Positions 24,996 to 36,070 of a stretch of DNA of 64,000 nt are shown piece by piece. Source of the DNA: Cyclina sinensis (Eukaryota > Mollusca > Bivalvia > Venerida > Veneridae); the NCBI GenBank assembly GCA_012932295.1, contig JAAONU010000013.1, positions 39,260,627 to 39,324,626 on the forward strand, given 5' to 3'. The notes below the pieces were generated by a model. The model had not been told where the DNA came from. It was given only the letters and a program-made list of their open reading frames with translations, and made no database searches. Every line of letters starts with the position of its first letter. The stretch's first letter is position 1. A program made the position numbers and the translations under genes.

Positions 24996-25780
24996 TGGAT
25001 CTATCTAGATATAAATTATACTTAACCTACTTGGAAATGATATTATGTGAATATGATATATGTTCTAGTATCGCTTAAACATTTGTTATTGTGTTCGCTG
25101 TCTCACACGTTTCAAGAAGAGAGACGATATAATTTCTTCTGTATAATTTTTCTTACAAATTCAGAGGTTGTTTTAAAGTTAGCGTTGTTGATGTCCTTAA
25201 CATAATATTTTTTGAAGCGGAGAGCAAAAGCATACCTTAAATGGTAGAAATGCTATACTGGATATATGCGGTGCTCGCTCATTCTCTTTAAAGTTAAAAA
25301 AATGATTGATAATATTATGAGGAAAAAAATCTGTATACAGATTTTGCTTATTGCATATAGACACTACAGAAGGGTTCAACTTGTTATTTATCAATATTCA
25401 CCCAATATAATTCCCAGGACTCTCGTTATATAAGTATAAATACAAATTGTACCTGTATTGACTGTTACATTGATTGTCATTTGGTAGTGATTCATTCAAT
25501 ATAATTTACATAATGATTTCAAAGGATACGGAATGCTCTAAATGTAAGTAATGAGGTTAAATGATCACTTCAATCATAGAAAGTAAGTAAGATTAAAATA
25601 TCTTACTTTTTAAATTGCCTAGCCCTGGTTTTGTTTCTTTCATGTAAATGTTTTGTACAAATATATATCTTAGCATCTTAACTGTCTTGAAAGTCTTGAT
25701 CAGAAGATTTTGAACAATGTTGGTTAGATGAGGTGAGGTGATTTGCAGGATTTAACACCCTTTGTAACAGCTCATTTTAC
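24996..25780. other. unassigned AT-rich DNA
   Basis: No gene or RNA recognised. The minus-strand frame 25197-25394 is short and anonymous. Confidence 0.45.
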
Positions 25781-26990
25781 GGCGGATAGTCCACATAACT
25801 TGCGCTCCCTTGCTCACCATTACTAGTCACTTTACTCTGCAAGCGACCGACTGCTTCCTCACTACATTGATGAGGCTCTAGCCCTTGTGGTTTCAGTAAA
25901 GATTGTTTTAAAGTTTTATTATATATACATATAAGGCAAGACCAATAACCCTCGAAGCGAGGCCAATTTTTATCCTAGAACTATAATTTCAACAATCTTG
26001 GTAGAGGTCTTCTAGACACTGTTTCATGCCAAAATATCCGAGCTCTAGCCCTAGGTGTTTCAGAGAAGAGGATTTTTAAAGTTTTTACTATGTACATATA
26101 GGGAAAGCCCATGCTCCTCGGGACAGGGTCAATTTTGAAACCAAGAGACATAATGTCAACAGTCTTGGTAAAAGTCAACAAGACAATATTCCATGCCAAA
26201 TATCTAAGCTCTAGCCCTTAGGATTTCAGAGAAGAAGATTTTTTAAGGTTTTACTATACACATATAAGGAAACGCATAACCAGTGGGGCGGGGCCAGTGT
26301 TGACCCCAGAACCATTATTTGAATAATTTTGGTAGGGGTCCACCAGACGATGTTTCATGGCAAATATCCAAGCTCTAGCCATTGGGGTTTCAGAGAAAAA
26401 GATAATTAAATGTTTAGTATATACACATATAGAAAACCCATGACGCTCAGGGCGGGGCCGATTTTGACCCGAGGACCATTATTTGAAAAATCTTGGTAAA
26501 AGTCTACCTGACGATGTTTCATGTCAAATATTTAATCTCTAACACTTGAGGTTTCAAGGAAGGAGATTTTTAAAAAGTTTTTACTATATACATATAAGGA
26601 AAAACAAAGACCCCAAGGGTGGGGCCAGTTTTCACCCCAGACGCAAAACTTGAACATTTTTGGTAGGAAACCTCTAGTTGATGTTACATACCACATATCA
26701 ACGCTCTTGGCTTGGTAGTTTAAGTCGATAAGATTTTTGAAATTTGAATGTTTGAAACCCCCCTTTTTTGCTCTGTGACCTACCTATGCAACCGACCGAA
26801 ACCATTTGAACAACTTGATAGGGGGACCACTAAAGGATCACTCCTGTGAAGTTGGTCAACATCCAGTAATCGGCTTCAGAAGAGATGTTGTTTAAAGAAA
26901 TTGTTGACGACGCACGACGACGAACGATGGACAGAGGGGGTTCACAAAGGCTCACAGCGAGCACGTTGTCTTCAGGTGAGTTAAAATGAC
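25781..26990 (+). repeat. degenerate tandem array, about 167-bp monomers, with distinctive 3' end
   Basis: Six units with the marker GCTCTAGCCCTTGGGGTTTC (variants) at about 25869, 26043, 26210, 26371, 26537 and 26703, spaced 161-174 bp. Other unit landmarks are ACTATATACATATAAGGAAA, GGGGCGGGGCCA.TTTTGACCCCAGA and AATCTTGGTA(G)AGGTC. The array ends in a separate block, 26905-26990, with GACGACGCACGACGACGAACG, CTCACAGCGAGCACG and CAGGTGAG. I recall this terminal block style from bivalve genomic repeats, but could not search. The minus-strand frame 25981-26199 reads the array. Confidence 0.8.
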
Positions 26991-27104
26991 AATAAATAGA
27001 AAACAATTTAAAGCAAAAGGTAAATATTATAGTTTTGTAAGCCGTTATATTACCTGGTTGTAATACAAATGTTTTGCTTACATAGCATCATGAAAAACAT
27101 AAGC

Positions 27105-27360
27105 ACGATTTAGCGATTTCGCAATTTTGCGGTTTCACCAAAAATTTTCATGATTTCAAGATTCCGTGACGATTTCGTGAAATTGTAATTTCTAAAATCG
27201 CTAAAATATGACATTGAAAAACAATCACGAAATATTGAATTTTTTGGATGAAGTCGTGAAATCGCAAAATTGTGAAATCTTGAAAATGTGAAAAAATGAA
27301 GAAGAATCATGTAATTTTGATTTAAAAATCGTGAAGTGTTGAGGTTGAAATGTCGCTAAT
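27105..27360. repeat. cryptic simple repeat of CGATTTCG / CGAAATCG motifs
   Basis: Dense short motifs of the kind GATTTCGCAATTTTGCG and TCGTGAAATCGCAAAATTG in both orientations. The left half carries GATTTC forms and the right half mostly GAAATC forms, so the two halves can pair imperfectly. There is no fixed period. The minus-strand frame 27110-27310 (residues FAISRLH..., SRFHNF...) only reads this pattern. Confidence 0.65.
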
Positions 27361-28337
27361 ACTCTCTTTCTATAACTTCATATGCAGTCGAACTAAATTG
27401 AATGTGAAACAACACCGGTACGTAATATTAGGAATCTCATAATTGCTACACCATTAACTTAGCATTTGTCTTAGATTCATGAAATTATTTGGCTTATGTC
27501 CCTTTCTGGTTTGAAACACATTACTGAAGATTGATTTTTCCAAATTAGTTTTTTCCCTGTAGTTGTTATAGTTAGAAAAGAACAAACAGCTGTTAAAAAT
27601 TTCTTTTACGACCAGACTTGCTAAAAAGAAAACATTTGACTAAAATTTGGTTCTTGGATATCCATATAACTCAATAGAACGCATTTGATAAACACCCGTT
27701 TTCTTTTTGTTATTAAACAGTCATCGAACAAAATAAGTAAAATGAAATTCATTTAAGTTTCTTTGTCAAGAAAACACTTAAGTCAACCTGTAAAACATAC
27801 ATTACCTCCTACCAGTCTCACAGAAAGACGTTTTTTATTTATCGGGTTCTTGCATTACATTAATATATGTAATGCAACAATGACATAGTAATGATATATG
27901 TATCATTTTCAGATATAGTTTGGGATATTATAAGGAAATATTTGTGCATGTCAAAATGAGATTCACAATTATACATTTTTCCATATTTCAAATCTGTACA
28001 GTGAGCAAAGCCACTTCTTAGTTTGGGGACAAGGGAAGTAAATTGGTGTATTTTTGTAAGATATTTCTGTTTTAGCGGTTTTTCTGCAAGTACGTATTTT
28101 TCATTCATGCCCACAGTTATCAGTTAAAGCATTTTTGATATAAAAAATACCTCTATTATACTTAAAGCTCCTTAAGACCGAGATGCAGAGTATGTCTAAA
28201 AATATCTACTATTTTAGTTTCAGACGGTGAATTCCTTTAAAATTATACGAATGAATGTCTTATATTAGACAGTTTTCAGTGCAATGTATTGTTAATGAAT
28301 TTGCGATATTACATAAAATGCCATCGTAAGAACACAT
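27361..28337. other. unassigned AT-rich DNA
   Basis: No feature recognised. The minus-strand frame 27860-28114 (84 codons) is anonymous. Confidence 0.45.
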
Positions 28338-29152
28338 GATATAGAGGATATTTGTTTGTTTTTGTGGAAGATGAGAATTTATTTCATCGAGTGAACACCA
28401 TATGTGATATTTTCACGAGTGGCGCAGCCACGAGTGAAAATATAAACATATGGTGTTCACGAGATGAAATAAATTCCCATCTTCCACTAAAAAATAAACA
28501 AATTTTCTTTTTATTTTATGCCAACACATCAAAAATGGGTATTTTATGACATTTTTACTCAGGGCATTCAATAAATTCCCCATGGAGAGCCCCAAATCAG
28601 TTAATGCGTACTTTGGTCAAACCGTTACTCCGCACACAAAAAAAGTGCAGACAATCTCCAATACATATGATAATTTTACTTCTGCTGAAATAAACTGAAT
28701 ACACTTTCATCAAATAACATTTATTTTTCTCTACACAGTTTATCAATATTTAGTGAATTTTAGCCATACATACTTTAATTATAAAAGCGGATTAATACCG
28801 AGTAATATTCAATAAACTGAATTGAAAGTCGGCCATATTGGATATTGTCCATGTGAGTTATGTAAACAAATCAGACATTTTAAATAATTTATGGCGAATT
28901 TCATCATTGTTCACTACTAGTTAGGCTTAGGAATTCAATATTATAACTGGATTTAACAAGTTAAATAAATTTCACTCGCTGTCACTGTCTGAAATACAGC
29001 GGATTCTCTTGTATTTACGTGGTGGGGAAAGGTAGTTCCGGCACAAACAGTGGATTATCAAAATGGTAATTTCACTGATTCAAAACAGTGGATTATCACT
29101 TTTATCTCACTGATATTTCCCTATATTTCATTGGAAAGCATAAAATAAATAG
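28338..29152 (+). repeat. long inverted repeat, left arm
   Basis: The sequence recurs as its reverse complement at 31467-32275. By eye there are about 15 substitutions and two small indels over about 790 bp, so roughly 98% identity. The outer end starts GATATAGAGGATATTTG; similarity fades at the inner end after CATTGG near 29152. The arm begins with a nested palindrome (28360-28487). There is no open frame above background. TAAGAACACA just outside this arm and TAAGAGTATA just outside the right arm differ only by transitions and could be a worn target duplication, but this is weak. Confidence 0.9.
28360..28487. repeat. nested palindrome at the outer end of the left arm
   Basis: Two halves of about 60 bp pair around a 5-bp centre CGCAG at about 28425-28429. 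The outermost pairs are GTGGAAGATGAGAATTTATT and its complement at 28468-28487; the innermost are CACGAGTGG / CCACGAGTG. There are a few mismatches (for example GTGATATTTTC against GAAAATATAAAC). The matching palindrome in the right arm is at about 32126-32253. Confidence 0.9.
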
Positions 29153-29551
29153 TGTGTAAAGTGTTGCAATAGTCAGTTGTGTTGTTTGTTTGTGATGAAA
29201 GTATAAGCATATGATGTATTTCTACATTCGTATTCAGTAACTTTAATTCATACACTGTACAAGATTATGCATATGTTAAGCTTTTATATTTGTATTCAGC
29301 AATGTACGTTTATATGCTATAAGTAGAGACTGATATGTTAGTGTCTTAATATAATAGTTTATTTGGCAAGGCGTAGGAATTTATCGGGTGAGCCGATTTG
29401 TGGACTCGAAAACCAGCCTTACAATTTTGACGCCATGACGTATTCATTTACCCAGGATTCAATATACTGTATATATAAATTTACACAGCATGCAAATGAA
29501 ATCAGTTATCATCAATTAAAATTTATAGTTAAGTGGCACCTAGATTAAAAT

Positions 29552-29785
29552 GATTGAATACGAATATAAAAGCTTTATAGCATACAAATTGCCCTTATTG
29601 AACATTAATATAACAGCATACAACACGCATATAGTTTTATAGAATCTTAATCAAAATTATTGAATCTGAACGTAACAGTATACCAAATGCATATCCTTTA
29701 ATAGCATGCAAATTAACATTATTGAATATGAATATAAAAGTATACAACATGCATTTAGTTTTATATCATTTCAATAAACATCATT
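29552..29785 (+). repeat. degenerate tandem repeat, about 62-bp unit
   Basis: Four diverged units starting ATTGAATACGAATATAAAAG, ATTGAACATTAATATAACAG, ATTGAATCTGAACGTAACAG and ATTGAATATGAATATAAAAG at about 29552, 29598, 29660 and 29722, each followed by a CATACAACAYGCATTTAGTTTTA-like part. It lies in the loop between the inverted arms. Confidence 0.75.
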
Positions 29786-30244
29786 AAAAATTGCAACATA
29801 TTACACGCAATACACTTACCAATATTTGTAAGCATGGTTTTCCTAGCTGCAAGTGCCGCTAGCGAGAATCCGAGTATATTTATTATGATTTATATCCATA
29901 AATTTTCGGAAAGACTCACTCTGTTATTTTTTTATTTCACTTAAACATGTATGTTCTGTAAAAATAGTTCTAAAGTATATTGTTCCAGTTTATCCTTATC
30001 AGTGAATATAATTAATAACGTGAACAGAACCATTAACCATAATACTTGTGTACTATTTGCAGCAGATATCTAAGAATTATGAAACAATTCTGACATCTCT
30101 TTGTTTTTTTTTAAGACAAACCTCATTATATATTTAAGTCACACACACCAAGCTCTTATAAAAACTGATATTGATAATTATTGCAAACGTTTGCAGAGTG
30201 TTATAAAAGAAGCATCTATCAAATGATTTGTTTTTTTATATGAT

Positions 30245-31015
30245 TAGACTCATCTCTCTCTCTCTCTCTGTGTCTGTCTATGTCTGACTGTGTCTGTATA
30301 TGTCTCTGTCTGTCTGTCACTGTCTGTCTGTCTATGTCTGACTGTGTCTGTCTATGTCTCTCTCTGACTGTCTATCTCTGTCTGTCTATGTCTGACTGTG
30401 TCTGTCTATGTCTCTGTCTGACTGTCCATGTCACTGTCTGTCTGTCTATGTCTGACTGTCTCTGTCTATGTCACTGTCTGTCTGTCTCTGTCTGTCTATG
30501 CCTGTCTCTGTCTATGTCATTGTCTCTGTCTGTCTGTCTGTCTATCTCTGACTTTCTGTCTATGTCTGATTATGTCACTGTCATTGTCTGTTTGTCTCTG
30601 TCTGTCTGTGTCTGTCTATGTCACTGTCTCTGTCTGTCTATATGTCTCTGTCTGTCTGTTTATCTCTGACTGTGTCTGTCTATGTCACTGTCTGTCTGTC
30701 TATGTCTGACTGTGTCTGTCTATGTCATTGTCCATCTTTATGTCTCTGTCTCTCTCTGACTGTGTCTGTCTCTGTCACTGTCTGTCTATGTCACTGTCTC
30801 TGTCTGTCTCTATGTCTATGTCTCTGTCTGTCTCTATGTCTTTCTCTATGTCTCTCTCTATGTTTATGTCTCTGTCTGTCTGTCTATCTTTGACTGTGTC
30901 TGTCTATGTCACTGTCTCCTTCTGTCTGACTGTGTCTGTCTGTGTCACTGTCTCTGTCTATCTCTATGTCTCTTTTTGTCTCTGTCTCTGTCTGTCTCTA
31001 TGTCTCTGTCTTTTG
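30245..31015 (+). repeat. long compound microsatellite, TCTG/TCTATG/TCACTG
   Basis: About 770 bp made almost only of CTGT, CTCT, CTATGT and CACTGT words on the plus strand. Local periods of about 10-30 bp recur, such as GTCTGTCTATGTCTGACTGT. It keeps long frames open in several phases (30280-30669, 30428-30709, 30618-30893, 30722-31030; Cys/Leu/Ser-rich), none of which is credible as a gene. It lies in the loop between the inverted arms. Confidence 0.95.
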
Positions 31016-31129
31016 TTATTTCTTAGATAATGCTATTAAGTCTCTTCTTTAAAGTACTTGTCTAAACCATAGCAGTTGTGCAATTTTTTGTCTTCAGTGT
31101 TGCTACAATGTTTATGACGTAATTACGCA

Positions 31130-31480
31130 TTACATTTCACTTCAACTTAAAGTCATATGTCATGAAATGTAAAGCTATTACATTACAGCTGACGTGTCAC
31201 ATTCTGCGATTTCTTCTGGCTTCGTGACACCGGAATGTCCAGTAAATGTTCTCTATGAAATAATAAATATCGATAACTATGTTCAGTTACTGAATTTCAA
31301 GATACACACAATTCAACCTGCCAATGCTTCGAACCTGTGATGGGGACATAATAACATTTACTGCTTTCATAATGTAACTGTAACTATATTGCAACCGTAA
31401 ATGATGGTATACAGAGGATATCATATCGCAAAGTCAAGTGAGGTGGTAGTAATAATTGGGGGAATTAGTTTTTATTTTCT
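31130..31480. repeat. segmental array 1, marker block A, copy c
   Basis: Matches 22880-23170 and 16070-16330 in landmark order (see those entries). It lies between the two inverted arms, so host-type duplicated DNA is present in the loop. Confidence 0.55.
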
Positions 31481-32275
31481 GCCTACCAATGAAATATAGG
31501 GAAATATCTGTGAGATAAAAGTGATAATCCACTGTTTTGAATCAGTGAAATTACCATTTTGATAATCCACTGTTTGTGCCGGAACTAATTTCCCCACCAC
31601 GTAAATACAAGAGAATCCGCTGTATTTCAGACAGTGACAGCGAGTGAAATTTATTTACCTTGTTAAATCTAGTTATAATATTGAATTCCTGAGCCTAACT
31701 AGTTGTGAACAATGATGAAATTCGCCATAAATTATTTAAAATGTCTGATTTGTTTACATAACTCACATGGACAATATCCAATATGGCCGACTTTCAATTC
31801 AGTTTATTGAATATTACTCGGTATTAATCCGCTTTTATAATTAAAGTATGTATGGCTAAAATTCACTAAATATTGATAAACTGTGTAGAGAAAAATAAAT
31901 GTTATTTGATGAAAGTCTATTCAGTTTATTTCAGCAGAAGTAAAATTATCATATGTTTTGGAGATTGTCTGCACTTTTTTTGTGCGGAGTAACGGTTTGA
32001 CCAAAGTACGCATTAACTGATTTGGGGCTCACCATGGGGAATTTATTGAATGCCCTGAGTAAAAATGTCATAAAATACCCATTTTTGACGTGTTGGCGTA
32101 AAATAAAAAGAAAATTTGTTTTTTAGTGGAAGATGGGAATTTATTTCATCTCATGAACACCATATGTTTATATTTTCACTCGTGGCTGCGCCAATCGTGA
32201 AAATATCACATATGGTGTTCACTCGATGAAATAAATTCTCATCTTCCACAAAAACAAACAAATATCCTCTATATC
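31467..32275 (-). repeat. long inverted repeat, right arm
   Basis: Reverse complement of 28338-29152 at about 98% identity. It is missing four bases (ATAA) and two bases (CA) relative to the left arm. It ends CTATATC at 32275. The nested palindrome is at about 32126-32253. A TTAA MITE begins 93 bp beyond its outer end. Confidence 0.9.
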
Positions 32276-32368
32276 TTAAGAGTATAAACAAGTACGCATT
32301 ATATGAAACGTTGGTAATTGTAGTTTAATTAGCATTTTTATTAAAAACACAATACAAATTAGCTTTAA

Positions 32369-32723
32369 AGCGACTGACTTACAACATTTAGCTTACATTT
32401 TTTCTTTAAAATAAAATATTCTATGGAAAAAACACAATATTATGCTTCTATATACTATGAAAACTGAAGAAAAAATGAATTCACCAAATTTCGAACCCTT
32501 GACCTTTCGGAGCCACAGAGACTAGTTATTTGTTGCTCTCAAAATCAATAATATAATTAAGGTACCTACCCCGTGACTAACGGGGTGATTATTTTACCGA
32601 TAAAAGTGTGTAAAACTTTTAGAAAAGATTTGTTTCTGTAACGAAAACTGAGATAGTAACTTAATTTATGTAATGTATAAACATTTTTTGGTGCATCGTC
32701 GACCCATCTGTGAGTCAGTCGCT
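32369..32723 (-). mobile_element. TTAA-flanked MITE, subfamily 2, with eroded tRNA-like segment
   Basis: Flanked by TTAA at 32365-32368 and 32724-32727. The ends are inverted: AGCGACTGACT at both termini. On the minus strand it matches 59240-59663: TTACTATCTCAGTTTTCGTTA, ACTTTTATCGGTAAAA, CACCCCGTTAGTCACGG and GGTACCTTAATTATAT, then a shortened tRNA-like part where the A-box side (TCTCTGTGGCTC) is joined close to the B-box side (AGGGTTCGAAAT), with about 30 bp lost between them. No transposase. Confidence 0.85.
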
Positions 32724-32727
32724 TTAA

Positions 32728-33689
32728 GCTTCAACTGTAGGTCTGTCAGCCTAAATATTTGAATGTATACTTCTCAAGGTCTGCTTGGCACAAAAGGTTT
32801 AACGCATTATTATGCAATGTTTATACATGTGATGTTTTATGTAGGTATTAAGTCATAGCATATTGAGATGATCTCAAGTGTTTACCCTGGCCGCTTTGAC
32901 AGGTAGGTTTTGCAGTCATGAAAGGCATGGACACTGTTAATTTCATGACAGTTTAAGGGCTATTATCTACATGTACATAATATGCAAAGGGTATTCACAT
33001 TTACTTTCAAAACTAAACGTCGTTTTATGGTTGAATATGGCGTCTATTTAAATGTTAGAAAGCATCTGAAACCGTTATGTAGCCTGGGCAAGGTTCCAGC
33101 ATATTTTAGATGTCCATGTGAGATTGCATGCAGGAGTCGTTTGCAGAATTACTGAAGGTATCAATTTGAAACTTCATAGATAAATATATCTCATTGAGTA
33201 AAAGTCCAGTACCTAAGAAGCATAACTCTATTCTCATAATTTTGGAGTGATGCCCTTTGTAATACTTCATACTTAATCTTAGTTCGGGGCAAAAAGTAAC
33301 GTGTTCCCACATATCAATACCCACTGACAAAGCGACGTGCGGGGGATATTGGCGCCAGGACAGTGGCAGTTCGTTTTGATATGAGATTACTGCAACGGCT
33401 GAGACTAAGAAAATTAACAATTTTTTGCATTGCAGTGCTTAACTTTCGTTTGTACACTATGATTTATGCCTAACGTTTGATTTGTAAATGGAAAAAAACA
33501 AAACAAAATAAAATAAAATAAAAATATTAGATTTTTGAGCGCTCGAAAAATGTTGGCTTAGACGTTTAAGGTTTCTGAAAATAAATACGAAATATGAGAT
33601 AATGAAATGTGAACCAGTCCGTTTCATTCTGAAAACTAAAGTGGATACGATGTACATTGCTTGTACTTTAGGGGGGTATGTAGGAGTGA
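32728..33689. other. mostly unassigned; possible repeat fragment on the minus strand at 33110-33250
   Basis: The minus strand of about 33110-33250 contains TTATGCTTCTTAGG...ACTCAATGAGATATATTTATCTATGAAGTTTCAA. This resembles a non-coding tandem-monomer core I recall from bivalve repeats. It is the reason for not accepting the 104-codon minus frame 33106-33420, although its start is hydrophobic. Nothing else was recognised. Confidence 0.35.
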
Positions 33690-33831
33690 GGTTGTCGGTC
33701 GGTCTGTTTTATGGTTTCCGGATGATAACATTTTAACGAGGAAATGGATTGTAATAATATTTGGTACTCATATCATAAGTTAGAGAGAGTTCAAATTTGG
33801 CCTGAGACCACTAATTTTTTACAAAGTTACG

Positions 33832-33867
<36 letters not shown>

Positions 33868-34620
33868 ACAAACAAAAGGCAATGCGTTTAAATAGATTTG
33901 GTACACATGTTTATTACCATAAAATACAGATGGAGTTTAAATTTGGCTACAGACCATTATTATTCTAAATTAGTTATGTCCCCTTTTCATCTTCAGTTTT
34001 GCAAAAAGGACGGTTTCCGGATGATAACTTCTTAAAGATAAGTTTTGGTACACAGTAGTAACACCATGCTAAATAGGTGGAGTTGGAATTTGGCTTCAGA
34101 CAACTAATTTTTCACCACTTACTTATGACCCTTTTTTTCTTCAATTTTGCAACAAAAAAACCCCACAGTTTTCAGATGATATTCATTAAAGAGGTGATGC
34201 ATTCACTTAATTTTTTTGTACACAGGTATAATATCATAAAATACATGTCAAGTTTTAATTTGGCTACAGACCACTAATTTTTCACGTAGTTATGGCCCCT
34301 TGCCATCTTCAATTTTGCAAAAAAGGACAAATGATAACTTCTTAAAGATGCAATAAATTGAGACAAGTTTTGTTACACATAAAATCTTAAAATAAAGGTC
34401 AAGTTTAAATTTCGCTACAGACCACCAATTTTTCACGAAGTTGTGACTTTTTCCATTTAAAGGAAAACAACACGGTTTATGGATGATAATGATGAATGCT
34501 GGATTTCAATAATTTTGGTACCGATGGAACATCATGATATACCGGTCAAGTTCGACTTTGTCTACAAATGTCATCAAAAAATAGTTTGACTGTGTTACAA
34601 TCCATACACTGGAGGAGATG
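33690..34620 (+). repeat. degenerate tandem array, about 153-bp monomers
   Basis: About six units. Each has (GG)TTTCCGGATGATAAC at its start (33709, 34012, 34165, 34325, 34475; a worn one near 33865), then TTTTGGTACACA...ATCATAAAATA, AAGTTTAAATTTGGCTACAG and ACCACTAATTTTTCAC.AAGTTA. A GGTCGGTCTG tract precedes the first unit. A perfect (CT)n run of about 33 bp lies at 33835-33867. The open frames 33744-33968 and 34077-34277 read these units. Confidence 0.8.
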
Positions 34621-35839
34621 TTTTCATAATTTCTTATGTATGAATCTCGTTCAGACTTGCTGAATCACGTTAAATTTACACATTGCATTTTAGATTACAT
34701 GGCACCATTCAAGTTGAGTTTAATGATAAATGAACTTTCATACATTTTCGTAAATATTTGTACTGTAAATATCCCTAAATTAATAACGTATTAGTATATT
34801 ACGAATTTGTTTTCTCATCCAAATCTTCCAGTATATAAAACTGAACACAGCTTGAATGAGTAACTACATTCTCGCCGTGGTGCCAAACTTCATGCATCCA
34901 ATCTTACTTCCATAAAATCTTCCTCAAATATATATACATTTGGAATGTGCTACTTTATCATTTCTCCAGATTAGTTGCCATTTCTGTGTCCTGCACTAAA
35001 ATACCATTTGCGCATCATTCAAATCCTTTTCTCTCCCTGTATTGGCAGATTTGAATTATAGTTTTGAAATTTCACATAGTTGATAATTCCTAACCTACTT
35101 TATTATCAATGTTTCAGTCACTGCCCTTGAACATGTACAGTAAATCGTAGTGGATACTTTATATTTCTGTTTTGTTGTTGCAAACTTGTTACAAGACTAA
35201 ATATTAACATAACCATATAATAACTAAACTCATTCTCCAAATAGAAAACTAGGTTCTTGCACAAACTTTAAGGCTGAAATAAGTTTTCTTCACTTTGAAA
35301 TTAAACAATTTCAATACATACTCTATGAGGCCTTTGTTTTCTTGTAGTTGCCTTATTTCTGTGACAGGGCGGTATAATAAATACTCCAAATACTTATATT
35401 ACCCTTATTTAGTAACAAGATGGCAGGTGGGGTATGAATCGCTTTTAGTGATAGGTCTAGTTTAAATTAAAATAAGCAATATGAACAACTTTTTTGAATG
35501 CAAACGGTTTAAGTTGGATTTTTTAATTCGTTCTTCGAAATTCCAAACTCGGCGATTAATGTAAACAAACCCTTTTTTCAAAAATAAAAATATGGAAATA
35601 AAAGACTCGCCAAACAGATAATGGACATCAGCTATAATTCACAGCTGCAGAATGTTGGAGTTTATACTGATACATTTTGCTCATTTGACATTTGTTCTAG
35701 ATAGCACAAAATAATGTTGTTGTTTTTTTCGAAAAAAAAGAAACCCTCGTAAACAATGATTTTTAAAACTGTCACCACGCTTCATCCAGTCGCTTGCATC
35801 TTAATTACGATTCAGAAATTACTCTACAAAATTTCTGTA
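34621..35839. other. unassigned AT-rich DNA
   Basis: No gene, RNA or repeat unit recognised on either strand. Confidence 0.45.
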
Positions 35840-36070
35840 AATGCTTAATGAGTTTAAAGTATCAGCATGTCTTTATTAACGATTCTGGCTATTTGATCCG
35901 ATTTGTCCCAGTATTGTTTAGACAATTTTCATCGTCTATTAAAAGATTAAAGTGCGCAGTATCTTTTTTTGCCGTTTAAACTCTGAAAAATTACGCCACA
36001 GACACAATAACATTGTATGACATACCTCGTATTTCCAGCTAACATCCCAGCGACACCACATAGCAATTCA
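35840..36070. repeat. segmental array 1, marker block B, copy c (partial)
   Basis: Contains TTCATTCG-type remnants, CAGTATTGTTTAGACAATT..CATCG and ATTACGCCACAGACACAATAACAT, matching 19560-19600 and 24750-24870. It is more worn than copies a and b. The 61-codon frame 35794-35979 lies within it. Confidence 0.45.

Noticed and set aside
30280..31030. Four overlapping Cys/Leu/Ser-rich open frames
   Set aside because: They are translations of the TCTG/TCTATG microsatellite, open in several phases at once.
33106..33420. Minus-strand 104-codon frame with a hydrophobic, signal-peptide-like start
   Set aside because: There is no in-frame ATG at the start, and the 3' half resembles a non-coding bivalve repeat core (ACTCAATGAGATATAT...CTATGAAGTTTCAA). 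There is no support from splice sites or motifs.
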